A DNA stretch of 64,000 nucleotides from Vibrio hepatarius (GTDB lineage Bacteria > Pseudomonadota > Gammaproteobacteria > Enterobacterales > Vibrionaceae). The stretch spans positions 159,541 to 223,540 of the forward strand of contig NZ_LHPI01000016.1 of the NCBI RefSeq assembly GCF_001274785.1. The letters run 5' to 3'. Below are positions 29,079-40,273 of this stretch, one piece after another. The position numbers and the translations under genes are program-made. Under the pieces are notes generated by a model. It made no database searches. It had not been told where the DNA came from and worked only from the letters and a program-made list of their open reading frames with translations. Numbering within the stretch: position 1 is the stretch's first letter; each line of letters opens with the position of its first letter.

Positions 29079-29118
29079 CTTTGTCCGCAATTAATTCCGC
29101 TTAATTTTCAAACACCCC

Positions 29119-29761
<643 letters not shown>

Positions 29762-29775
29762 GGGAGATTAGAAGT

Positions 29776-30405
29776 ATGATTGGTCTAATCGGTCGTAAAG
29801 TGGGCATGACCCGCGTATTTACTGAAGAAGGCGTTTCTATCCCAGTAACTGTTGTTGAGGTTGAAGCTAACCGTGTTTCTCAAGTGAAAACTCTTGAAAC
29901 AGACGGCTACGCAGCAATCCAGGTTACAGCTGGTTCTAAGAAAGCTAACCGCGTAAACAAAGCTGAAGCAGGTCACTTTGCTAAAGCTGGCGTTGAAGCT
30001 GGTCGCGGTCTTTGGGAATTCCGTTTAGAAAACGGTGAAGAGTTCGAGGTTGGTGCTGAACTAACTGTTGAACTATTCAACGAAACTAAGAAAGTAGACG
30101 TTACTGGTACATCTAAGGGTAAAGGTTTCCAAGGCGCAGTTAAGCGTTGGAACTTCCGTACTCAAGATATGACTCACGGTAACTCATTGTCTCACCGTGC
30201 TCCTGGTTCTATCGGTCAATGTCAGACTCCAGGTCGCGTATTTAAAGGCAAGAAAATGGCAGGTCACATGGGTGCTGAGCGTGTAACGACTCAAAACCTA
30301 GAGATCGTACGTGTTGACGCTGAGCGCAACCTGCTTCTTATTAAAGGTGCAGTCCCAGGCGCAACTGGCGGCAACGTGATCGTTAAACCAGCTGTTAAAG
30401 CATAA
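29776..30405 (+). CDS. rplC: 50S ribosomal protein L3
   Basis: A 209-residue protein beginning [15 protein letters not shown]. It binds 23S rRNA domain VI and reaches the peptidyl-transferase centre through the loop around [17 protein letters not shown], which includes the glutamine methylated by PrmB in E. coli (about residue 150). AGGGAGA precedes the ATG; rplD follows after 17 bases. Confidence 0.98.
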   Translation: MIGLIGRKVGMTRVFTEEGVSIPVTVVEVEANRVSQVKTLETDGYAAIQVTAGSKKANRVNKAEAGHFAKAGVEAGRGLWEFRLENGEEFEVGAELTVELFNETKKVDVTGTSKGKGFQGAVKRWNFRTQDMTHGNSLSHRAPGSIGQCQTPGRVFKGKKMAGHMGAERVTTQNLEIVRVDAERNLLLIKGAVPGATGGNVIVKPAVKA

Positions 30406-30422
30406 CGTCTCAGGAGTAAGTA

Positions 30423-31025
30423 ATGGAACTAATGGTTAAAGGTGCCGATGCACTAACTGTTTCCGAAACTACTTTCGGACGTGAGTTTAACGAAGCTCTT
30501 GTACACCAAGTAGTTGTTGCATTTGCAGCAGGTGCTCGTCAAGGTACTCGTGCTCAAAAAACACGTTCAGAAGTTTCTGGCGGTGGCGCTAAGCCATGGC
30601 GTCAAAAAGGTACTGGCCGTGCGCGTGCTGGTACAATCCGTAGCCCAATCTGGCGTACAGGTGGTGTTACTTTTGCTGCGAAACCACAAGATCACAGCCA
30701 AAAAGTAAACAAAAAAATGTACCGTGGTGCTATGAAGAGCATTCTTTCTGAGCTTGTTCGTCAAGAGCGTCTAATCGTTGTTGATAACTTCTCAGTAGAA
30801 GCACCAAAAACTAAAGAGCTAGTAGCTAAGCTTAAAGAGCTTGAGCTTAACGATGTACTAATCGTTACTGGCGAAGTAGACGAGAATCTATTCTTAGCTG
30901 CTCGTAACCTATACAAAGTTGACGCACGTGATGTTGCTGGTATCGATCCAGTATCTCTAATCGCGTTTGACAAGGTTCTAATGACTGCTGAAGCAGTTAA
31001 GCAAGTTGAGGAGATGCTAGCATGA
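30423..31025 (+). CDS. rplD: 50S ribosomal protein L4, S10 operon repressor
   Basis: A 200-residue protein. The basic extended loop [20 protein letters not shown] (about residues 44-63) lines the peptide exit tunnel. Free L4 represses its own operon at transcription and translation through the leader upstream of rpsJ. The stop overlaps the rplW start by 4 bases (ATGA-type coupling). Confidence 0.98.
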   Translation: MELMVKGADALTVSETTFGREFNEALVHQVVVAFAAGARQGTRAQKTRSEVSGGGAKPWRQKGTGRARAGTIRSPIWRTGGVTFAAKPQDHSQKVNKKMYRGAMKSILSELVRQERLIVVDNFSVEAPKTKELVAKLKELELNDVLIVTGEVDENLFLAARNLYKVDARDVAGIDPVSLIAFDKVLMTAEAVKQVEEMLA

Positions 31026-31324
31026 TCACTGAAGAGCGTATCCTAAAAGTTCTACGTGCACCGCACATCTCTGAAAAAGCAACTATGGCTGCAGAGAAAG
31101 CGAACACTATCGTTTTCAAAGTATCTATCGATGCAACTAAGAAAGAGATCAAAGCAGCTGTAGAAAAGCTATTTGAAGTTGAAGTTAAGTCTGTAAATAC
31201 TCTTATTACTAAGGGTAAGACCAAACGTCAAGGTCTACGCCAAGGTCGCCGCAGCGACGTTAAGAAAGCGTACGTTACTTTGAAAGAAGGTCAAGATCTT
31301 GACTTTGTTGGCGGCGCGGAATAA
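31022..31324 (+). CDS. rplW: 50S ribosomal protein L23
   Basis: A 100-residue protein at the exit-tunnel rim; [10 protein letters not shown] contains the glutamate used to dock trigger factor in E. coli. It also contacts SRP. The start codon lies within the end of rplD. Confidence 0.98.
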   Translation: MITEERILKVLRAPHISEKATMAAEKANTIVFKVSIDATKKEIKAAVEKLFEVEVKSVNTLITKGKTKRQGLRQGRRSDVKKAYVTLKEGQDLDFVGGAE

Positions 31325-31340
31325 CAGGAGTAGTTGAGAA

Positions 31341-32165
31341 ATGGCTATTGTTAAATGTAAGCCGACTTCGGCTGGTCGTCGTCACGTTGTTAAAGTTGTT
31401 AACGCTGACCTACACAAGGGTAAGCCTTACGCACCTCTTCTAGAGAAAAACTCTAAGAACGGTGGTCGTAACAACAACGGTCGTATCACAGTACGTCACA
31501 TCGGCGGTGGTCACAAACACCACTACCGTGTAATTGATTTTAAACGTACTAAAGATGGCATCCCAGCGAAAGTTGAGCGTCTAGAATACGATCCAAACCG
31601 TAGCGCAAACATTGCTCTAGTGCTGTACGCAGACGGTGAGCGTCGTTACATCCTAGCACCTAAAGGTGTTCAAGCTGGTGATGCAATCCAGTCTGGTGCG
31701 GATGCACCAATCAAAGCTGGTAACGCACTTCCAATGCGTAACATCCCAGTAGGTTCAACTGTACACAACGTTGAACTTAAGCCTGGTAAAGGTGGTCAGC
31801 TAGCTCGTTCGGCTGGTGCATATGCACAAATCGTTGCTCGCGACGGTGCATACGTAACTATCCGTCTACGTTCTGGTGAGATGCGTAAAGTATTGTCTGA
31901 AGGCCGTGCAACAATCGGTGAAGTAGGCAACTCTGAGCACATGCTTCGTGAACTAGGTAAAGCTGGTGCTAACCGCTGGCGCGGTGTTCGTCCAACCGTT
32001 CGCGGTGTGGTAATGAACCCGGTTGACCACCCACACGGTGGTGGTGAAGGTCGTACTTCAGGTGGTCGTCACCCAGTATCTCCTTGGGGTATGCCAACTA
32101 AAGGCTTCAAGACCCGTAAGAACAAACGCACTGACAAGTACATCGTACGTCGTCGTAACAAGTAA
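31341..32165 (+). CDS. rplB: 50S ribosomal protein L2
   Basis: A 274-residue protein of universal type, needed for subunit association and peptidyl-transferase activity. [20 protein letters not shown] (from about residue 224) is the conserved C-terminal segment with the histidine near the active site. The tail is strongly basic. CAGGAGT precedes the ATG. Confidence 0.98.
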   Translation: MAIVKCKPTSAGRRHVVKVVNADLHKGKPYAPLLEKNSKNGGRNNNGRITVRHIGGGHKHHYRVIDFKRTKDGIPAKVERLEYDPNRSANIALVLYADGERRYILAPKGVQAGDAIQSGADAPIKAGNALPMRNIPVGSTVHNVELKPGKGGQLARSAGAYAQIVARDGAYVTIRLRSGEMRKVLSEGRATIGEVGNSEHMLRELGKAGANRWRGVRPTVRGVVMNPVDHPHGGGEGRTSGGRHPVSPWGMPTKGFKTRKNKRTDKYIVRRRNK

Positions 32166-32186
32166 TCTATATAAAGAGGAATCGCC

Positions 32187-32465
32187 ATGCCACGTTCTCT
32201 CAAGAAAGGTCCTTTTATTGACCTACACTTGCTGAAGAAGGTAGAGAAAGCGGTGGAAAGCGGAGACAAGAAGCCTATTAAGACTTGGTCCCGTCGCTCA
32301 ATGATCATCCCTACGATGATCGGTTTGACCATCGCTGTCCATAATGGTCGTCAGCACGTACCAGTTTTCGTAACCGAAGAAATGATCGGTCACAAACTGG
32401 GTGAATTCGCACCAACACGTACTTACCGCGGCCATGTCGTGGATAAGAAAGCTAAGAAGCGTTAA
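32187..32465 (+). CDS. rpsS: 30S ribosomal protein S19
   Basis: A 92-residue protein beginning [16 protein letters not shown], in the 30S head where it pairs with S13 and contacts the 50S bridge. [16 protein letters not shown] is the conserved C-terminal motif. AGAGGA precedes the start. Confidence 0.98.
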   Translation: MPRSLKKGPFIDLHLLKKVEKAVESGDKKPIKTWSRRSMIIPTMIGLTIAVHNGRQHVPVFVTEEMIGHKLGEFAPTRTYRGHVVDKKAKKR

Positions 32466-32475
32466 GGAGTAGATG

Positions 32476-32808
32476 ATGGAAGCACTAGCTAAACATAACT
32501 TTGCTCGCATTTCGCCTCAGAAAGCTCGCTTAGTTGCGGACCAAATTCGTGGAAAATCTGTAGACCAAGCTCTAGAAATCTTGACGTTCAGCAACAAAAA
32601 AGCTGCTGATCTAATCAAGAAAGTTCTTGAGTCAGCTATCGCTAACGCGGAGCACAATGAAGGCGCAGATATTGACGATCTAAATGTCGCAAAAATCTTC
32701 GTAGATGAAGGCCCGATCATGAAGCGTATTATGCCTCGTGCTAAAGGTCGTGCGGATCGTATCTTGAAGCGTTCAAGCCACATCACTGTTGTTGTAGCAG
32801 ATCGCTAA
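32476..32808 (+). CDS. rplV: 50S ribosomal protein L22
   Basis: A 110-residue protein. The extended beta hairpin around [18 protein letters not shown] (about residues 82-99) narrows the exit tunnel and is the site of macrolide-resistance changes in other bacteria. Of two adjacent ATG codons the second is chosen for spacing from AAGGAG and for length equal to E. coli L22. Confidence 0.97.
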   Translation: MEALAKHNFARISPQKARLVADQIRGKSVDQALEILTFSNKKAADLIKKVLESAIANAEHNEGADIDDLNVAKIFVDEGPIMKRIMPRAKGRADRILKRSSHITVVVADR

Positions 32809-32827
32809 GAGACTAGGAGAGTAAGCA

Positions 32828-33526
32828 ATGGGTCAAAAAGTACATCCTAATGGTATTCGTCTAGGCATCGTTAAGCCTTGGAATGCTACATGGTTTGCTA
32901 ACACCAAAGATTTCGCTGACAACCTAGACGGCGACTTCAAGGTACGTCAGTTCCTTACGAGTGAACTGAAAAAAGCATCACTTTCACGCATCGTTATCGA
33001 GCGTCCTGCTAAGAGCATCCGTGTGACTATTCACACTGCTCGTCCAGGCGTTGTAATCGGTAAGAAAGGTGAAGACGTAGAAAAACTACGCGCAGCTGTA
33101 GCTAAAATTGCAGGTGTACCAGCGCAAATCAACATCGCTGAAGTACGTAAGCCTGAGCTAGATGCACAGCTTGTAGGTGATAGCATCGCGTCTCAGCTAG
33201 AGCGTCGTGTTATGTTCCGTCGTGCTATGAAGCGCGCGGTACAAAACGCAATGCGTCTAGGCGCTAAAGGTATCAAAGTGGAAGTAAGCGGTCGTCTAGG
33301 CGGCGCTGAAATCGCACGTTCTGAGTGGTACCGTGAAGGCCGTGTGCCTCTACACACTCTACGTGCTGACATTGATTACGCAACTTCTTCGGCTCACACT
33401 CAATACGGTGTGATCGGCATTAAAGTTTGGATCTTCAAAGGTGAGATTCTAGGCGGTATGCCAGCAGCTAACGCTGTAGAGCCTAAAGGCGATAAGCCTA
33501 AGAAGCAGCGTAAAGGCCGTAAGTAA
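32828..33526 (+). CDS. rpsC: 30S ribosomal protein S3
   Basis: A 232-residue protein at the mRNA entry channel. A type II KH domain carries the [15 protein letters not shown] motif (about residues 75-89). The C-terminal half ends in a basic tail [19 protein letters not shown] precedes the ATG. Confidence 0.98.
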   Translation: MGQKVHPNGIRLGIVKPWNATWFANTKDFADNLDGDFKVRQFLTSELKKASLSRIVIERPAKSIRVTIHTARPGVVIGKKGEDVEKLRAAVAKIAGVPAQINIAEVRKPELDAQLVGDSIASQLERRVMFRRAMKRAVQNAMRLGAKGIKVEVSGRLGGAEIARSEWYREGRVPLHTLRADIDYATSSAHTQYGVIGIKVWIFKGEILGGMPAANAVEPKGDKPKKQRKGRK

Positions 33527-33537
33527 GGAGTCGACAG

Positions 33538-33948
33538 ATGCTACAACCTAAACGTACTAAGTTCCGTAAGGTTCACACAGGTCGTAACCGTGGTCTAGCT
33601 AAAGGTACTGATGTAAGCTTCGGCGAATTCGGTCTTAAAGCTGTTGGCCGTGGTCGTCTAACTGCTCGTCAAATCGAAGCGGCACGTCGTGCGATGACAC
33701 GTCACGTTAAGCGTCAAGGTAAAATCTGGATCCGTGTGTTCCCAGACAAACCAATCACAGAAAAACCACTTGAAGTTCGTCAGGGTAAGGGTAAAGGTAA
33801 CGTTGAGTACTGGGTAGCCCAAATCCAACCTGGTAAGGTTATGTACGAAATGGGTGGTGTACCTGAAGAATTGGCTCGTGAAGCGTTCCGCCTAGCGGCT
33901 CGTAAACTGCCATTCAAGACTACATTTGTAACTAAGCAGGTGATGTGA
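33538..33948 (+). CDS. rplP: 50S ribosomal protein L16
   Basis: A 136-residue protein near the A-site tRNA elbow, beginning [19 protein letters not shown]. The arginine hydroxylated by YcfD/RoxA in some bacteria lies in the conserved central region. Its TGA stop overlaps the rpmC ATG by one base. Confidence 0.98.
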   Translation: MLQPKRTKFRKVHTGRNRGLAKGTDVSFGEFGLKAVGRGRLTARQIEAARRAMTRHVKRQGKIWIRVFPDKPITEKPLEVRQGKGKGNVEYWVAQIQPGKVMYEMGGVPEELAREAFRLAARKLPFKTTFVTKQVM

Positions 33949-34139
33949 TGAAAGCACAAGATCTACGCGAAAAGAGCGTTGAAGAGCTTAACGCTGAGCT
34001 ATTGAATTTGCTACGCGAACAGTTCAACCTGCGCATGCAGGCTGCGACTGGTCAACTACAGCAAACTCATACTCTGAAAGCTGTACGCCGTGATATCGCA
34101 CGTGTGAAAACTGTTTTGACTGAGAAGGCAGGCGCATAA
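33948..34139 (+). CDS. rpmC: 50S ribosomal protein L29
   Basis: A 63-residue two-helix protein ([18 protein letters not shown]) at the tunnel exit beside L23. The ATG at 33948 overlaps the rplP stop; a GTG one codon earlier would add an extra methionine not seen in the family. Its own stop overlaps rpsQ by one base (TAATG). Confidence 0.97.
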   Translation: MKAQDLREKSVEELNAELLNLLREQFNLRMQAATGQLQQTHTLKAVRRDIARVKTVLTEKAGA

Positions 34140-34393
34140 TGAGCGAAGTAAAACGTACTCAACAAGGTCGTGTTGTTAGCGACAAGATGGACAAGTCTAT
34201 CACTGTTGCTATCGAACGTTTCGTAAAACACCCAATCTACGGTAAATACGTTAAACGTACGACTAAAGTACACGCACATGACGAGAACAACGAGTGTGGC
34301 CTAGGCGACACAGTTGAAATCGCAGAGTGTCGTCCACTGTCTAAGACTAAGTCTTGGACTTTGGTAAAAGTTGTAGAAAAAGCGAAAATCTAA
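34139..34393 (+). CDS. rpsQ: 30S ribosomal protein S17
   Basis: An 84-residue OB-fold protein that binds 16S rRNA early in 30S assembly. [20 protein letters not shown] is the conserved N-terminus. Last gene of the S10 operon; a strong terminator follows. Confidence 0.98.
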   Translation: MSEVKRTQQGRVVSDKMDKSITVAIERFVKHPIYGKYVKRTTKVHAHDENNECGLGDTVEIAECRPLSKTKSWTLVKVVEKAKI

Positions 34394-34410
34394 TTTTGTT
34401 TCTTCTATAA

Positions 34411-34450
34411 AAAAAGCGGCTCCAAATTTTTTTTGGAGCCGCTTATTTTT
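34411..34450 (+). terminator. S10 operon terminator
   Basis: AAGCGGCTCCAAA (34414-34426) and TTTGGAGCCGCTT (34432-34444) form a 13-pair stem followed by ATTTTTT. Confidence 0.92.
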
Positions 34451-34474
34451 TGACTACCCAATCACAAAAAAGGG

Positions 34475-34550
34475 TGGTACAATTCGCGTCCCTTTTAAAG
34501 AGGCAGCCCGACCCGTGAGGGTCTAGTTTTTTTATATATTTAGCGGAGCA
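34475..34550 (+). promoter_or_regulatory. spc operon promoter
   Basis: TGGTACAAT ending at 34483 is an extended -10 between the S10 terminator and rplN. No well-spaced -35 is visible (TTGACT at 34450-34455 is 22 bases away). AGCGGAG before 34556 is the rplN ribosome site. Confidence 0.55.
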
Positions 34551-34555
34551 CTAAC

Positions 34556-34927
34556 ATGATCCAAATGCAAAGTATGCTGGACGCAGCTGATAACTCAGGC
34601 GCTCGCAGCGTAATGTGTATTAAGGTTCTGGGTGGCTCTCACCGCCGTTATGCACATATCGGTGACATCATCAAAGTTACTGTTAAGGAAGCAATTCCTC
34701 GCGGTAAAGTTAAAAAAGGTGATGTACTGAAGGCGGTGGTAGTTCGCACCCGTAAAGGCGTACGTCGTCCAGACGGTTCTGTCATTCGCTTCGACCGTAA
34801 TGCTTGCGTACTGTTAAATGACAATACTGAGCAACCAATCGGTACACGTATCTTTGGTCCTGTGACTCGCGAACTTCGTGGCGATAAGTTCATGAAGATC
34901 GTTTCACTGGCTCCAGAAGTTCTGTAA
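34556..34927 (+). CDS. rplN: 50S ribosomal protein L14
   Basis: A 123-residue five-stranded beta-barrel protein at the subunit interface, beginning [16 protein letters not shown]. It is also the docking site of the silencing factor RsfS. First gene of the spc operon. Confidence 0.98.
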   Translation: MIQMQSMLDAADNSGARSVMCIKVLGGSHRRYAHIGDIIKVTVKEAIPRGKVKKGDVLKAVVVRTRKGVRRPDGSVIRFDRNACVLLNDNTEQPIGTRIFGPVTRELRGDKFMKIVSLAPEVL

Positions 34928-34939
34928 GGAGCACGTAAG

Positions 34940-35257
34940 ATGGCAGCTAAAATCCGTCGTAATGACGAAGTAATCGTTCTTGCTGGTAAAGATAAAGGCA
35001 AGAAAGGTAAAGTAACTAAGGTTCTAGCAACCGGTAAAGTTATCGTTGAAGGTATCAACCTTGTTAAGAAACACCAAAAGCCGGTTCCGGCTCTAGGTCA
35101 ACAAGGTGGCATCGTTGAACAAGAAGCAGCAATTGACGCTTCTAACGTTGCAATCTTTAACGCAGCTACTGGTAAAGCTGACCGTATCGGTTTCCGTTTC
35201 GAAGATGGCAAGAAAGTTCGTTTCTTCAAGTCTAACGGCGAAACCGTTTCTAACTAA
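34940..35257 (+). CDS. rplX: 50S ribosomal protein L24
   Basis: A 105-residue assembly-initiator protein with an N-terminal KOW motif ([21 protein letters not shown], about residues 8-28). It binds the 5' domain of 23S rRNA. TAAGGAG precedes the ATG. Confidence 0.98.
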
Positions 35258-35280
35258 TAGAAGTAATTTGGAGTTCTACT

Positions 35281-35820
35281 ATGGCGAAACTGCATGATTA
35301 CTACAAGTCGTCTGTAGTCGCTGAACTGACCAAACAGTTCGGTTACACAAGCGTCATGCAAGTCCCTAGAATCGAGAAAATCACCCTAAACATGGGTGTT
35401 GGTGAAGCAATCAACGATAAGAAACTGCTAGAAAATGCAGCGTCTGATATGGCAACGATCTCTGGTCAAAAGCCACTTATCACAAAAGCGCGCAAATCTG
35501 TTGCAGGTTTCAAAATCCGTGAAGGCTACCCTATCGGTTGTAAAGTAACCTTGCGTGGCGAACGTATGTGGGATTTTCTTGAGCGTCTAATTTCGATCGC
35601 TCTTCCACGTGTACGTGACTTCCGTGGTGTTAGCGCTAAGTCTTTTGACGGTCGCGGTAACTACAGCATGGGCGTTCGCGAGCAAATCATCTTCCCGGAA
35701 ATCGACTTTGATAAAGTTGATCGAGTACGCGGTCTAGACATCACTATTACGACGTCTGCTGGTACTGATGAGGAAGGCCGTGCTCTGCTGGCTGCCTTTA
35801 ACTTCCCATTCCGTAAGTAA
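35281..35820 (+). CDS. rplE: 50S ribosomal protein L5
   Basis: A 179-residue 5S rRNA-binding protein of the central protuberance. [15 protein letters not shown] and the late [20 protein letters not shown] are conserved. TTGGAG precedes the start. The first codons overlap a hairpin that corresponds in position to the E. coli S8 translational-repression site. Confidence 0.98.
   Translation: MAKLHDYYKSSVVAELTKQFGYTSVMQVPRIEKITLNMGVGEAINDKKLLENAASDMATISGQKPLITKARKSVAGFKIREGYPIGCKVTLRGERMWDFLERLISIALPRVRDFRGVSAKSFDGRGNYSMGVREQIIFPEIDFDKVDRVRGLDITITTSAGTDEEGRALLAAFNFPFRK
35293..35322 (+). promoter_or_regulatory. Candidate S8 repression site at the rplE start
   Basis: ACTACA (35300-35305) can pair with TGTAGT (35313-35318) just inside rplE. 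E. coli S8 represses the spc operon at the equivalent place, and the sequence GATTACTACAA is the same in both. Bulge details were not resolved. Confidence 0.4.
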
Positions 35821-35837
35821 GGTGAAGGGTTACTGTT

Positions 35838-36143
35838 ATGGCTAAACAATCAATGAAAGCACGTGAAGCTAAACGTGCAAAGCTAGTAGCTAAGTTTGCT
35901 GAAAAGCGTGCTTCGCTAAAAGCTATCATCAGCGATGTAAACGCATCTGAAGAAGATCGTTGGAATGCGGTTCTAACACTGCAATCTCTTCCACGTGATT
36001 CAAGTGCATCACGTCAGCGCAACCGTTGTAACCAAACTGGTCGTCCACACGGTTACCTACGTAAGTTCGGTCTAAGCCGTATTAAGGTTCGTGAAGCTTG
36101 CATGAAAGGCGAGATTCCGGGTCTTCGTAAGGCTAGCTGGTAA
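35838..36143 (+). CDS. rpsN: 30S ribosomal protein S14
   Basis: A 101-residue long-form S14 of the 30S head. It lacks the CxxC pairs of the short zinc-binding form, so it is the zinc-independent type. [20 protein letters not shown] and [18 protein letters not shown] are conserved. Confidence 0.98.
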   Translation: MAKQSMKAREAKRAKLVAKFAEKRASLKAIISDVNASEEDRWNAVLTLQSLPRDSSASRQRNRCNQTGRPHGYLRKFGLSRIKVREACMKGEIPGLRKASW

Positions 36144-36172
36144 TTGCCACTTAATCATTTGGAGTAAATCAT

Positions 36173-36565
36173 ATGAGCATGCAAGATCCGATTTCGGATA
36201 TGCTGACCCGCGTTCGTAACGGTCAGGCAGCAAACAAAGTTGCTGTAAAAATGCCTTCTTCAAAGCTTAAAGTTGCAATTGCTGCACTACTAAAAGCTGA
36301 AGGTTACATCGTTGACTTCGCTGTTGAAGGCGAAGCAAAACCTGAGCTAGAAGTTACACTTAAGTACTTCCAAGCTAAACCAGTAATCGAGCAACTTAAA
36401 CGTGTTTCTCGTCCAGGTCTACGTGTTTACAAGAAGAAAGATGAACTTCCTTCTGTAATGGGTGGTCTTGGTGTTGCTATCGTTTCAACTTCCAAGGGTC
36501 TGATGTCAGACCGTGCTGCACGTAAAGCAGGTCTTGGCGGTGAAATCATCTGCTACGTAGCTTAA
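36173..36565 (+). CDS. rpsH: 30S ribosomal protein S8, spc operon repressor
   Basis: A 130-residue 16S rRNA-binding protein beginning [16 protein letters not shown]. The C-terminal [20 protein letters not shown] is the conserved RNA-binding surface. Excess S8 represses spc operon translation from the rplE region. Confidence 0.98.
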   Translation: MSMQDPISDMLTRVRNGQAANKVAVKMPSSKLKVAIAALLKAEGYIVDFAVEGEAKPELEVTLKYFQAKPVIEQLKRVSRPGLRVYKKKDELPSVMGGLGVAIVSTSKGLMSDRAARKAGLGGEIICYVA

Positions 36566-36578
36566 TAAGGAGTAGACT

Positions 36579-37112
36579 ATGTCTCGTGTTGCAAAAGCAC
36601 CTGTCGCTATTCCAGCTGGCGTAGAGGTGAAACTAAACGGCCAAGAAATCACTGTAAAAGGTGCTAAAGGCGAACTATCACGCGTTCTTAATGATGCGGT
36701 AGTTGTTGCTCAGGAAGATAACAATCTTACTTTCGGTCCACGCGAAGGTGTTGTAAACGCATGGGCACAAGCAGGTACTGCTCGCGCTCTAGTTAACAAC
36801 ATGGTTGTTGGTGTTACTGAAGGCTTTACTAAGAAGCTAACTCTTAAAGGTGTTGGTTACCGTGCTGCTATCAAAGGCAACGCTGTAGGCCTAACACTAG
36901 GCTTCTCACACCCAGTTGAGCACGAGTTGCCAGCGGGTATTAAAGCGGAATGTCCAAGCCAAACTGAAATCGTGATCACTGGTTGTGACAAACAACTAGT
37001 TGGTCAAGTTGCGGCTGACATTCGTTCTTACCGTCAACCTGAGCCTTACAAAGGCAAAGGTGTTCGTTACGCAGATGAAAATGTGCGTACTAAAGAAGCT
37101 AAGAAGAAGTAA
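36579..37112 (+). CDS. rplF: 50S ribosomal protein L6
   Basis: A 177-residue protein near the factor-binding centre. The C-terminal [21 protein letters not shown] matches the L6 signature region. AAGGAGT precedes the ATG. Confidence 0.98.
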   Translation: MSRVAKAPVAIPAGVEVKLNGQEITVKGAKGELSRVLNDAVVVAQEDNNLTFGPREGVVNAWAQAGTARALVNNMVVGVTEGFTKKLTLKGVGYRAAIKGNAVGLTLGFSHPVEHELPAGIKAECPSQTEIVITGCDKQLVGQVAADIRSYRQPEPYKGKGVRYADENVRTKEAKKK

Positions 37113-37121
37113 GGTAACACT

Positions 37122-37475
37122 ATGGATAAGAAAGCATCTCGCATCCGTCGTGCTACACGCGCACGTCGTAAGATTGCAGAACTGGGTGCGACTCGCCTAG
37201 TTGTACACCGTACTCCTCGTCACGTGTACGCTCAGGTTATCGCAGCGAACGGCTCTGAGGTTATCGCAGCAGCTTCTACTGTAGAAAAAGCGATCCGTGA
37301 GCAAGTGAAAAACACTGGTAACATCGATGCAGCTAAAGCAGTAGGTAAAGCTGTTGCTGAGCGCGCTCTTGAGAAAGGCGTTGAGTCAGTTGCATTTGAT
37401 CGTTCTGGTTTCCAATACCACGGTCGAGTAGCGGCGCTAGCAGAATCTGCTCGCGAAGCTGGTCTGAAATTCTAA
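37122..37475 (+). CDS. rplR: 50S ribosomal protein L18
   Basis: A 117-residue 5S rRNA-binding protein of the central protuberance, with a basic N-terminus ([14 protein letters not shown]) and a conserved [20 protein letters not shown] segment near the end. Confidence 0.98.
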   Translation: MDKKASRIRRATRARRKIAELGATRLVVHRTPRHVYAQVIAANGSEVIAAASTVEKAIREQVKNTGNIDAAKAVGKAVAERALEKGVESVAFDRSGFQYHGRVAALAESAREAGLKF

Positions 37476-37489
37476 GGTAGGGTTGGACG

Positions 37490-37993
37490 ATGGCTAAAGA
37501 ACAACAAGTTCAAGCGAATGATTTGCAAGAAAAGCTAATCGCCGTTAACCGTGTTTCTAAAACGGTTAAAGGTGGTCGAATCATGAGCTTTACTGCACTA
37601 ACAGTAGTTGGTGACGGTAACGGTCGCGTAGGTTTCGGTTACGGCAAAGCTCGTGAAGTACCTGCAGCGATCCAAAAAGCAATGGAAAAAGCGCGTCGTA
37701 ACATGACTACGATCGCTCTTAACGAAGGCACTCTTCACCACCCAGTGAAAGGTCGCCACTCGGGCTCTAAAGTTTACATGCAGCCTGCTGCAGAAGGTAC
37801 TGGTGTAATCGCAGGTGGTGCGATGCGTGCAGTACTAGAAGTTGCTGGCGTACACAACGTACTATCTAAAGCATACGGTTCTACGAACCCTATCAACATC
37901 GTTCGTGCAACGATCGATGCACTAGGTAGCATGAAGTCGCCAGAAATGGTTGCTGCTAAACGTGGTCTAACTGTTGAATCTATTTCGGAGTAA
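37490..37993 (+). CDS. rpsE: 30S ribosomal protein S5
   Basis: A 167-residue protein important for decoding accuracy and mRNA helicase activity at the entry channel. The N-terminal double-stranded RNA-binding-like domain includes [20 protein letters not shown] and the spectinomycin-related loop. The start follows AGGTAGGG. Confidence 0.98.
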   Translation: MAKEQQVQANDLQEKLIAVNRVSKTVKGGRIMSFTALTVVGDGNGRVGFGYGKAREVPAAIQKAMEKARRNMTTIALNEGTLHHPVKGRHSGSKVYMQPAAEGTGVIAGGAMRAVLEVAGVHNVLSKAYGSTNPINIVRATIDALGSMKSPEMVAAKRGLTVESISE

Positions 37994-38000
37994 GAACACC

Positions 38001-38177
38001 ATGGCAACTATTAAAGTAACTCAAACTAAAAGCTCAATTGGTCGCCTACCAAAGCACAAAGCGTGTCTTAAAGGTCTGGGCCTTCGTAAAATCAACCACA
38101 CAGTAGAACTTGAAGATACTCCGTGCGTGCGCGGCATGATCAACAAGGTTTACTACATGGTTAAAGTTGAGGAGTAA
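38001..38177 (+). CDS. rpmD: 50S ribosomal protein L30
   Basis: A 58-residue protein, [20 protein letters not shown] at the N-terminus. The ATG at 38001 gives family length; an in-frame ATG 27 bases upstream lies within rpsE and gives no family match. Confidence 0.97.
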   Translation: MATIKVTQTKSSIGRLPKHKACLKGLGLRKINHTVELEDTPCVRGMINKVYYMVKVEE

Positions 38178-38182
38178 TCAGA

Positions 38183-38617
38183 ATGCGTTTGAATACTCTA
38201 TCACCGGCTGCGGGCTCTAAGCCTTCTGCGAAGCGCGTAGGTCGTGGTATCGGTTCTGGCCTAGGTAAAACTGGTGGCCGTGGCCACAAAGGTCAAAAGT
38301 CACGTTCTGGCGGTTCAGTTCGTCCAGGTTTTGAAGGCGGTCAGATGCCTCTAAAACAACGTCTACCTAAATTCGGTTTCACTTCTCGTAAGAGCCTAGT
38401 GTCTGCTGAAGTTCGTCTAGCTGAGCTAGCGAAAGTAACTGGTGACGTAGTAGATCTAAACAGCCTTAAAGCTGCTAACGTTATCACTAAGAACATCGAA
38501 TTTGTAAAAGTTGTTCTATCTGGTGAAATTAACAAAGCAGTGACTGTTAAAGGTCTACGTGTGACTAAAGGCGCTAAAGCTGCAATCGAAGCTGCAGGCG
38601 GTAAAATCGAGGAATAA
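38183..38617 (+). CDS. rplO: 50S ribosomal protein L15
   Basis: A 144-residue late-assembly protein with a Gly/Lys/Arg-rich extended N-terminus ([20 protein letters not shown], about residues 22-41). The gene sits 6 bases after rpmD, and GGAGTAATC precedes it. Confidence 0.98.
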   Translation: MRLNTLSPAAGSKPSAKRVGRGIGSGLGKTGGRGHKGQKSRSGGSVRPGFEGGQMPLKQRLPKFGFTSRKSLVSAEVRLAELAKVTGDVVDLNSLKAANVITKNIEFVKVVLSGEINKAVTVKGLRVTKGAKAAIEAAGGKIEE

Positions 38618-38637
38618 TCTCGAGGAACGAGGTACAG

Positions 38638-39972
38638 ATGGCTAAGAAACCAGGACAAGATTTTCGTAGTGCTCAGAGCGGCTTAAGTGAACTAAAGTCG
38701 CGCTTATTATTCGTAATTGGTGCACTTTTAGTATTCCGAGCAGGCTCTTTTGTGCCGATTCCTGGTATTGACGCTGCTGTACTTGCCGATTTGTTCGAAC
38801 AGCAAAAAGGTACCATCGTAGAAATGTTTAACATGTTCTCCGGTGGTGCTCTTGAGCGTGCATCTATATTAGCGTTGGGCATCATGCCGTATATTTCGGC
38901 ATCTATTGTTGTCCAACTGCTAACTGTAGTTCATCCAGCGTTAGCTGAACTCAAAAAAGAGGGTGAAGCAGGCCGTCGTAAGATCAGCCAATACACACGC
39001 TACGGCACGCTTGTACTTGCGACATTCCAGGCTATTGGTATTGCAACAGGCTTACCAAACATGGTCGACAATCTGGTTGTTATCAACCAAACCATGTTTA
39101 CGCTAATTGCTACCGTAAGTTTAGTAACCGGCACCATGTTCCTAATGTGGTTAGGTGAACAAATTACAGAGCGTGGAATTGGTAACGGTATTTCGTTACT
39201 AATCTTTGCAGGTATTGTTGCTGGATTGCCTTCGGCAATCGGTCAAACAGTCGAGCAAGCGCGTCAAGGTGAATTGCATGTACTTCTTCTGCTGTTAATT
39301 GCTGTACTAGCATTCGCGGTTATTTACTTTGTTGTTTTCATGGAGCGTGGTCAACGTCGTATCGTTGTAAACTACGCGAAGCGTCAACAAGGTCGTAAAG
39401 TATTTGCTGCGCAAAGCACTCACTTGCCACTTAAAATTAATATGGCAGGTGTTATTCCAGCGATTTTTGCATCAAGTATTATCCTGTTCCCAGGAACACT
39501 GGCTCAGTGGTTTGGTCAGAACGGTGAGAGCAGCGCGTTCGGTTGGTTAACTGACGTGTCTTTGGCTCTTAGCCCAGGTCAACCTCTGTATGTAATGCTT
39601 TATGCAGCAGCGATTATTTTCTTCTGTTTCTTCTACACGGCGTTGGTTTTCAACCCGCGTGAAACAGCAGATAACTTGAAGAAGTCCGGTGCATTCGTAC
39701 CCGGTATCCGCCCAGGTGAGCAGACAGCTAAGTACATTGATAAAGTGATGACGCGTTTAACCCTTGCTGGTGCGTTATACATCACCTTTATCTGTCTGAT
39801 TCCGGAGTTCATGATGGTCGCGTGGAACGTACGTTTCTACTTCGGCGGTACATCACTACTTATCGTAGTGGTTGTTATCATGGACTTTATGGCACAGGTA
39901 CAGACTCATATGATGTCTCAACAGTATGATTCTGTGTTGAAGAAAGCGAATCTGAAAGGCTACGGCCGTTAA
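38638..39972 (+). CDS. secY: Protein translocase subunit SecY
   Basis: A 444-residue inner-membrane channel subunit with ten hydrophobic segments. [13 protein letters not shown] lies after the first segment, [14 protein letters not shown] is at segment 2, and the cytoplasmic C4-C6 loops contain [20 protein letters not shown] and [16 protein letters not shown]. With SecE and SecG it forms the Sec pore used by SecA and the ribosome. It lies in the spc operon between rplO and rpmJ as in E. coli. Confidence 0.98.
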   Translation: MAKKPGQDFRSAQSGLSELKSRLLFVIGALLVFRAGSFVPIPGIDAAVLADLFEQQKGTIVEMFNMFSGGALERASILALGIMPYISASIVVQLLTVVHPALAELKKEGEAGRRKISQYTRYGTLVLATFQAIGIATGLPNMVDNLVVINQTMFTLIATVSLVTGTMFLMWLGEQITERGIGNGISLLIFAGIVAGLPSAIGQTVEQARQGELHVLLLLLIAVLAFAVIYFVVFMERGQRRIVVNYAKRQQGRKVFAAQSTHLPLKINMAGVIPAIFASSIILFPGTLAQWFGQNGESSAFGWLTDVSLALSPGQPLYVMLYAAAIIFFCFFYTALVFNPRETADNLKKSGAFVPGIRPGEQTAKYIDKVMTRLTLAGALYITFICLIPEFMMVAWNVRFYFGGTSLLIVVVVIMDFMAQVQTHMMSQQYDSVLKKANLKGYGR

Positions 39973-40010
39973 TTCGGCGGTAGTTTCAGTTTCATTTACG
40001 GAGTTTAGCA

Positions 40011-40124
40011 ATGAAAGTTCGTGCTTCCGTTAAAAAAATCTGCCGTAACTGTAAAGTTATCAAGCGTAACGGTGTCGTTCGCGTGATTTGCAGTGAGCCA
40101 AAGCACAAGCAGCGCCAAGGCTAA
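40011..40124 (+). CDS. rpmJ: 50S ribosomal protein L36 (zinc-binding form)
   Basis: A 37-residue gene: [20 protein letters not shown] at the N-terminus and a C-terminus ending KHKQRQG. Cys11, Cys14, Cys27 and His32 form the zinc ribbon, so it is the C+ paralogue, the type that is replaced by a zinc-free form under Zur control in many bacteria. TTTACGGAG precedes the ATG at 40011. Last gene of the spc operon. Confidence 0.96.
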
Positions 40125-40150
40125 TCAGCAGAAATTTTTACTTGAAATAT

Positions 40151-40187
40151 AAGGTAGTGTCGAGTATATTCCTCGGCCTACCTTTTG
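40151..40187 (+). terminator. Terminator/attenuator between spc and alpha genes
   Basis: AAGGTAGTGTCGAG (40151-40164) and CTCGGCCTACCTT (40172-40184) form a stem with a small internal mismatch, followed by TT. Confidence 0.65.
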
Positions 40188-40192
40188 CGTGC

Positions 40193-40270
40193 AAAAGAAG
40201 TAGTATCCCACAGCGTATCCATAACGGGCTTTGCTGTGGCTAATTCTTTTATAGAAACACTTAGGAGTGA
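40193..40270 (+). promoter_or_regulatory. Alpha operon leader, S4-binding pseudoknot
   Basis: The outer stem AAAAGAAGTAG/CTAATTCTTTT (40193-40203 with 40240-40250) encloses CCACAGC/GCTGTGG (40208-40214 with 40233-40239) and the conserved loop around GTATCCATAACGGGCTTTGC. This matches the E. coli alpha leader (GTATCCTGAAAACGGGCTTT) that S4 traps to stop initiation at rpsM. TTAGGAGTG is the rpsM ribosome site. Confidence 0.8.
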
Positions 40271-40273
40271 ATA

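Noticed and set aside
34648..35058. 136-codon minus-strand frame across rplN and rplX
   Set aside because: Antisense shadow of two ribosomal genes with strong codon bias; no family resemblance.
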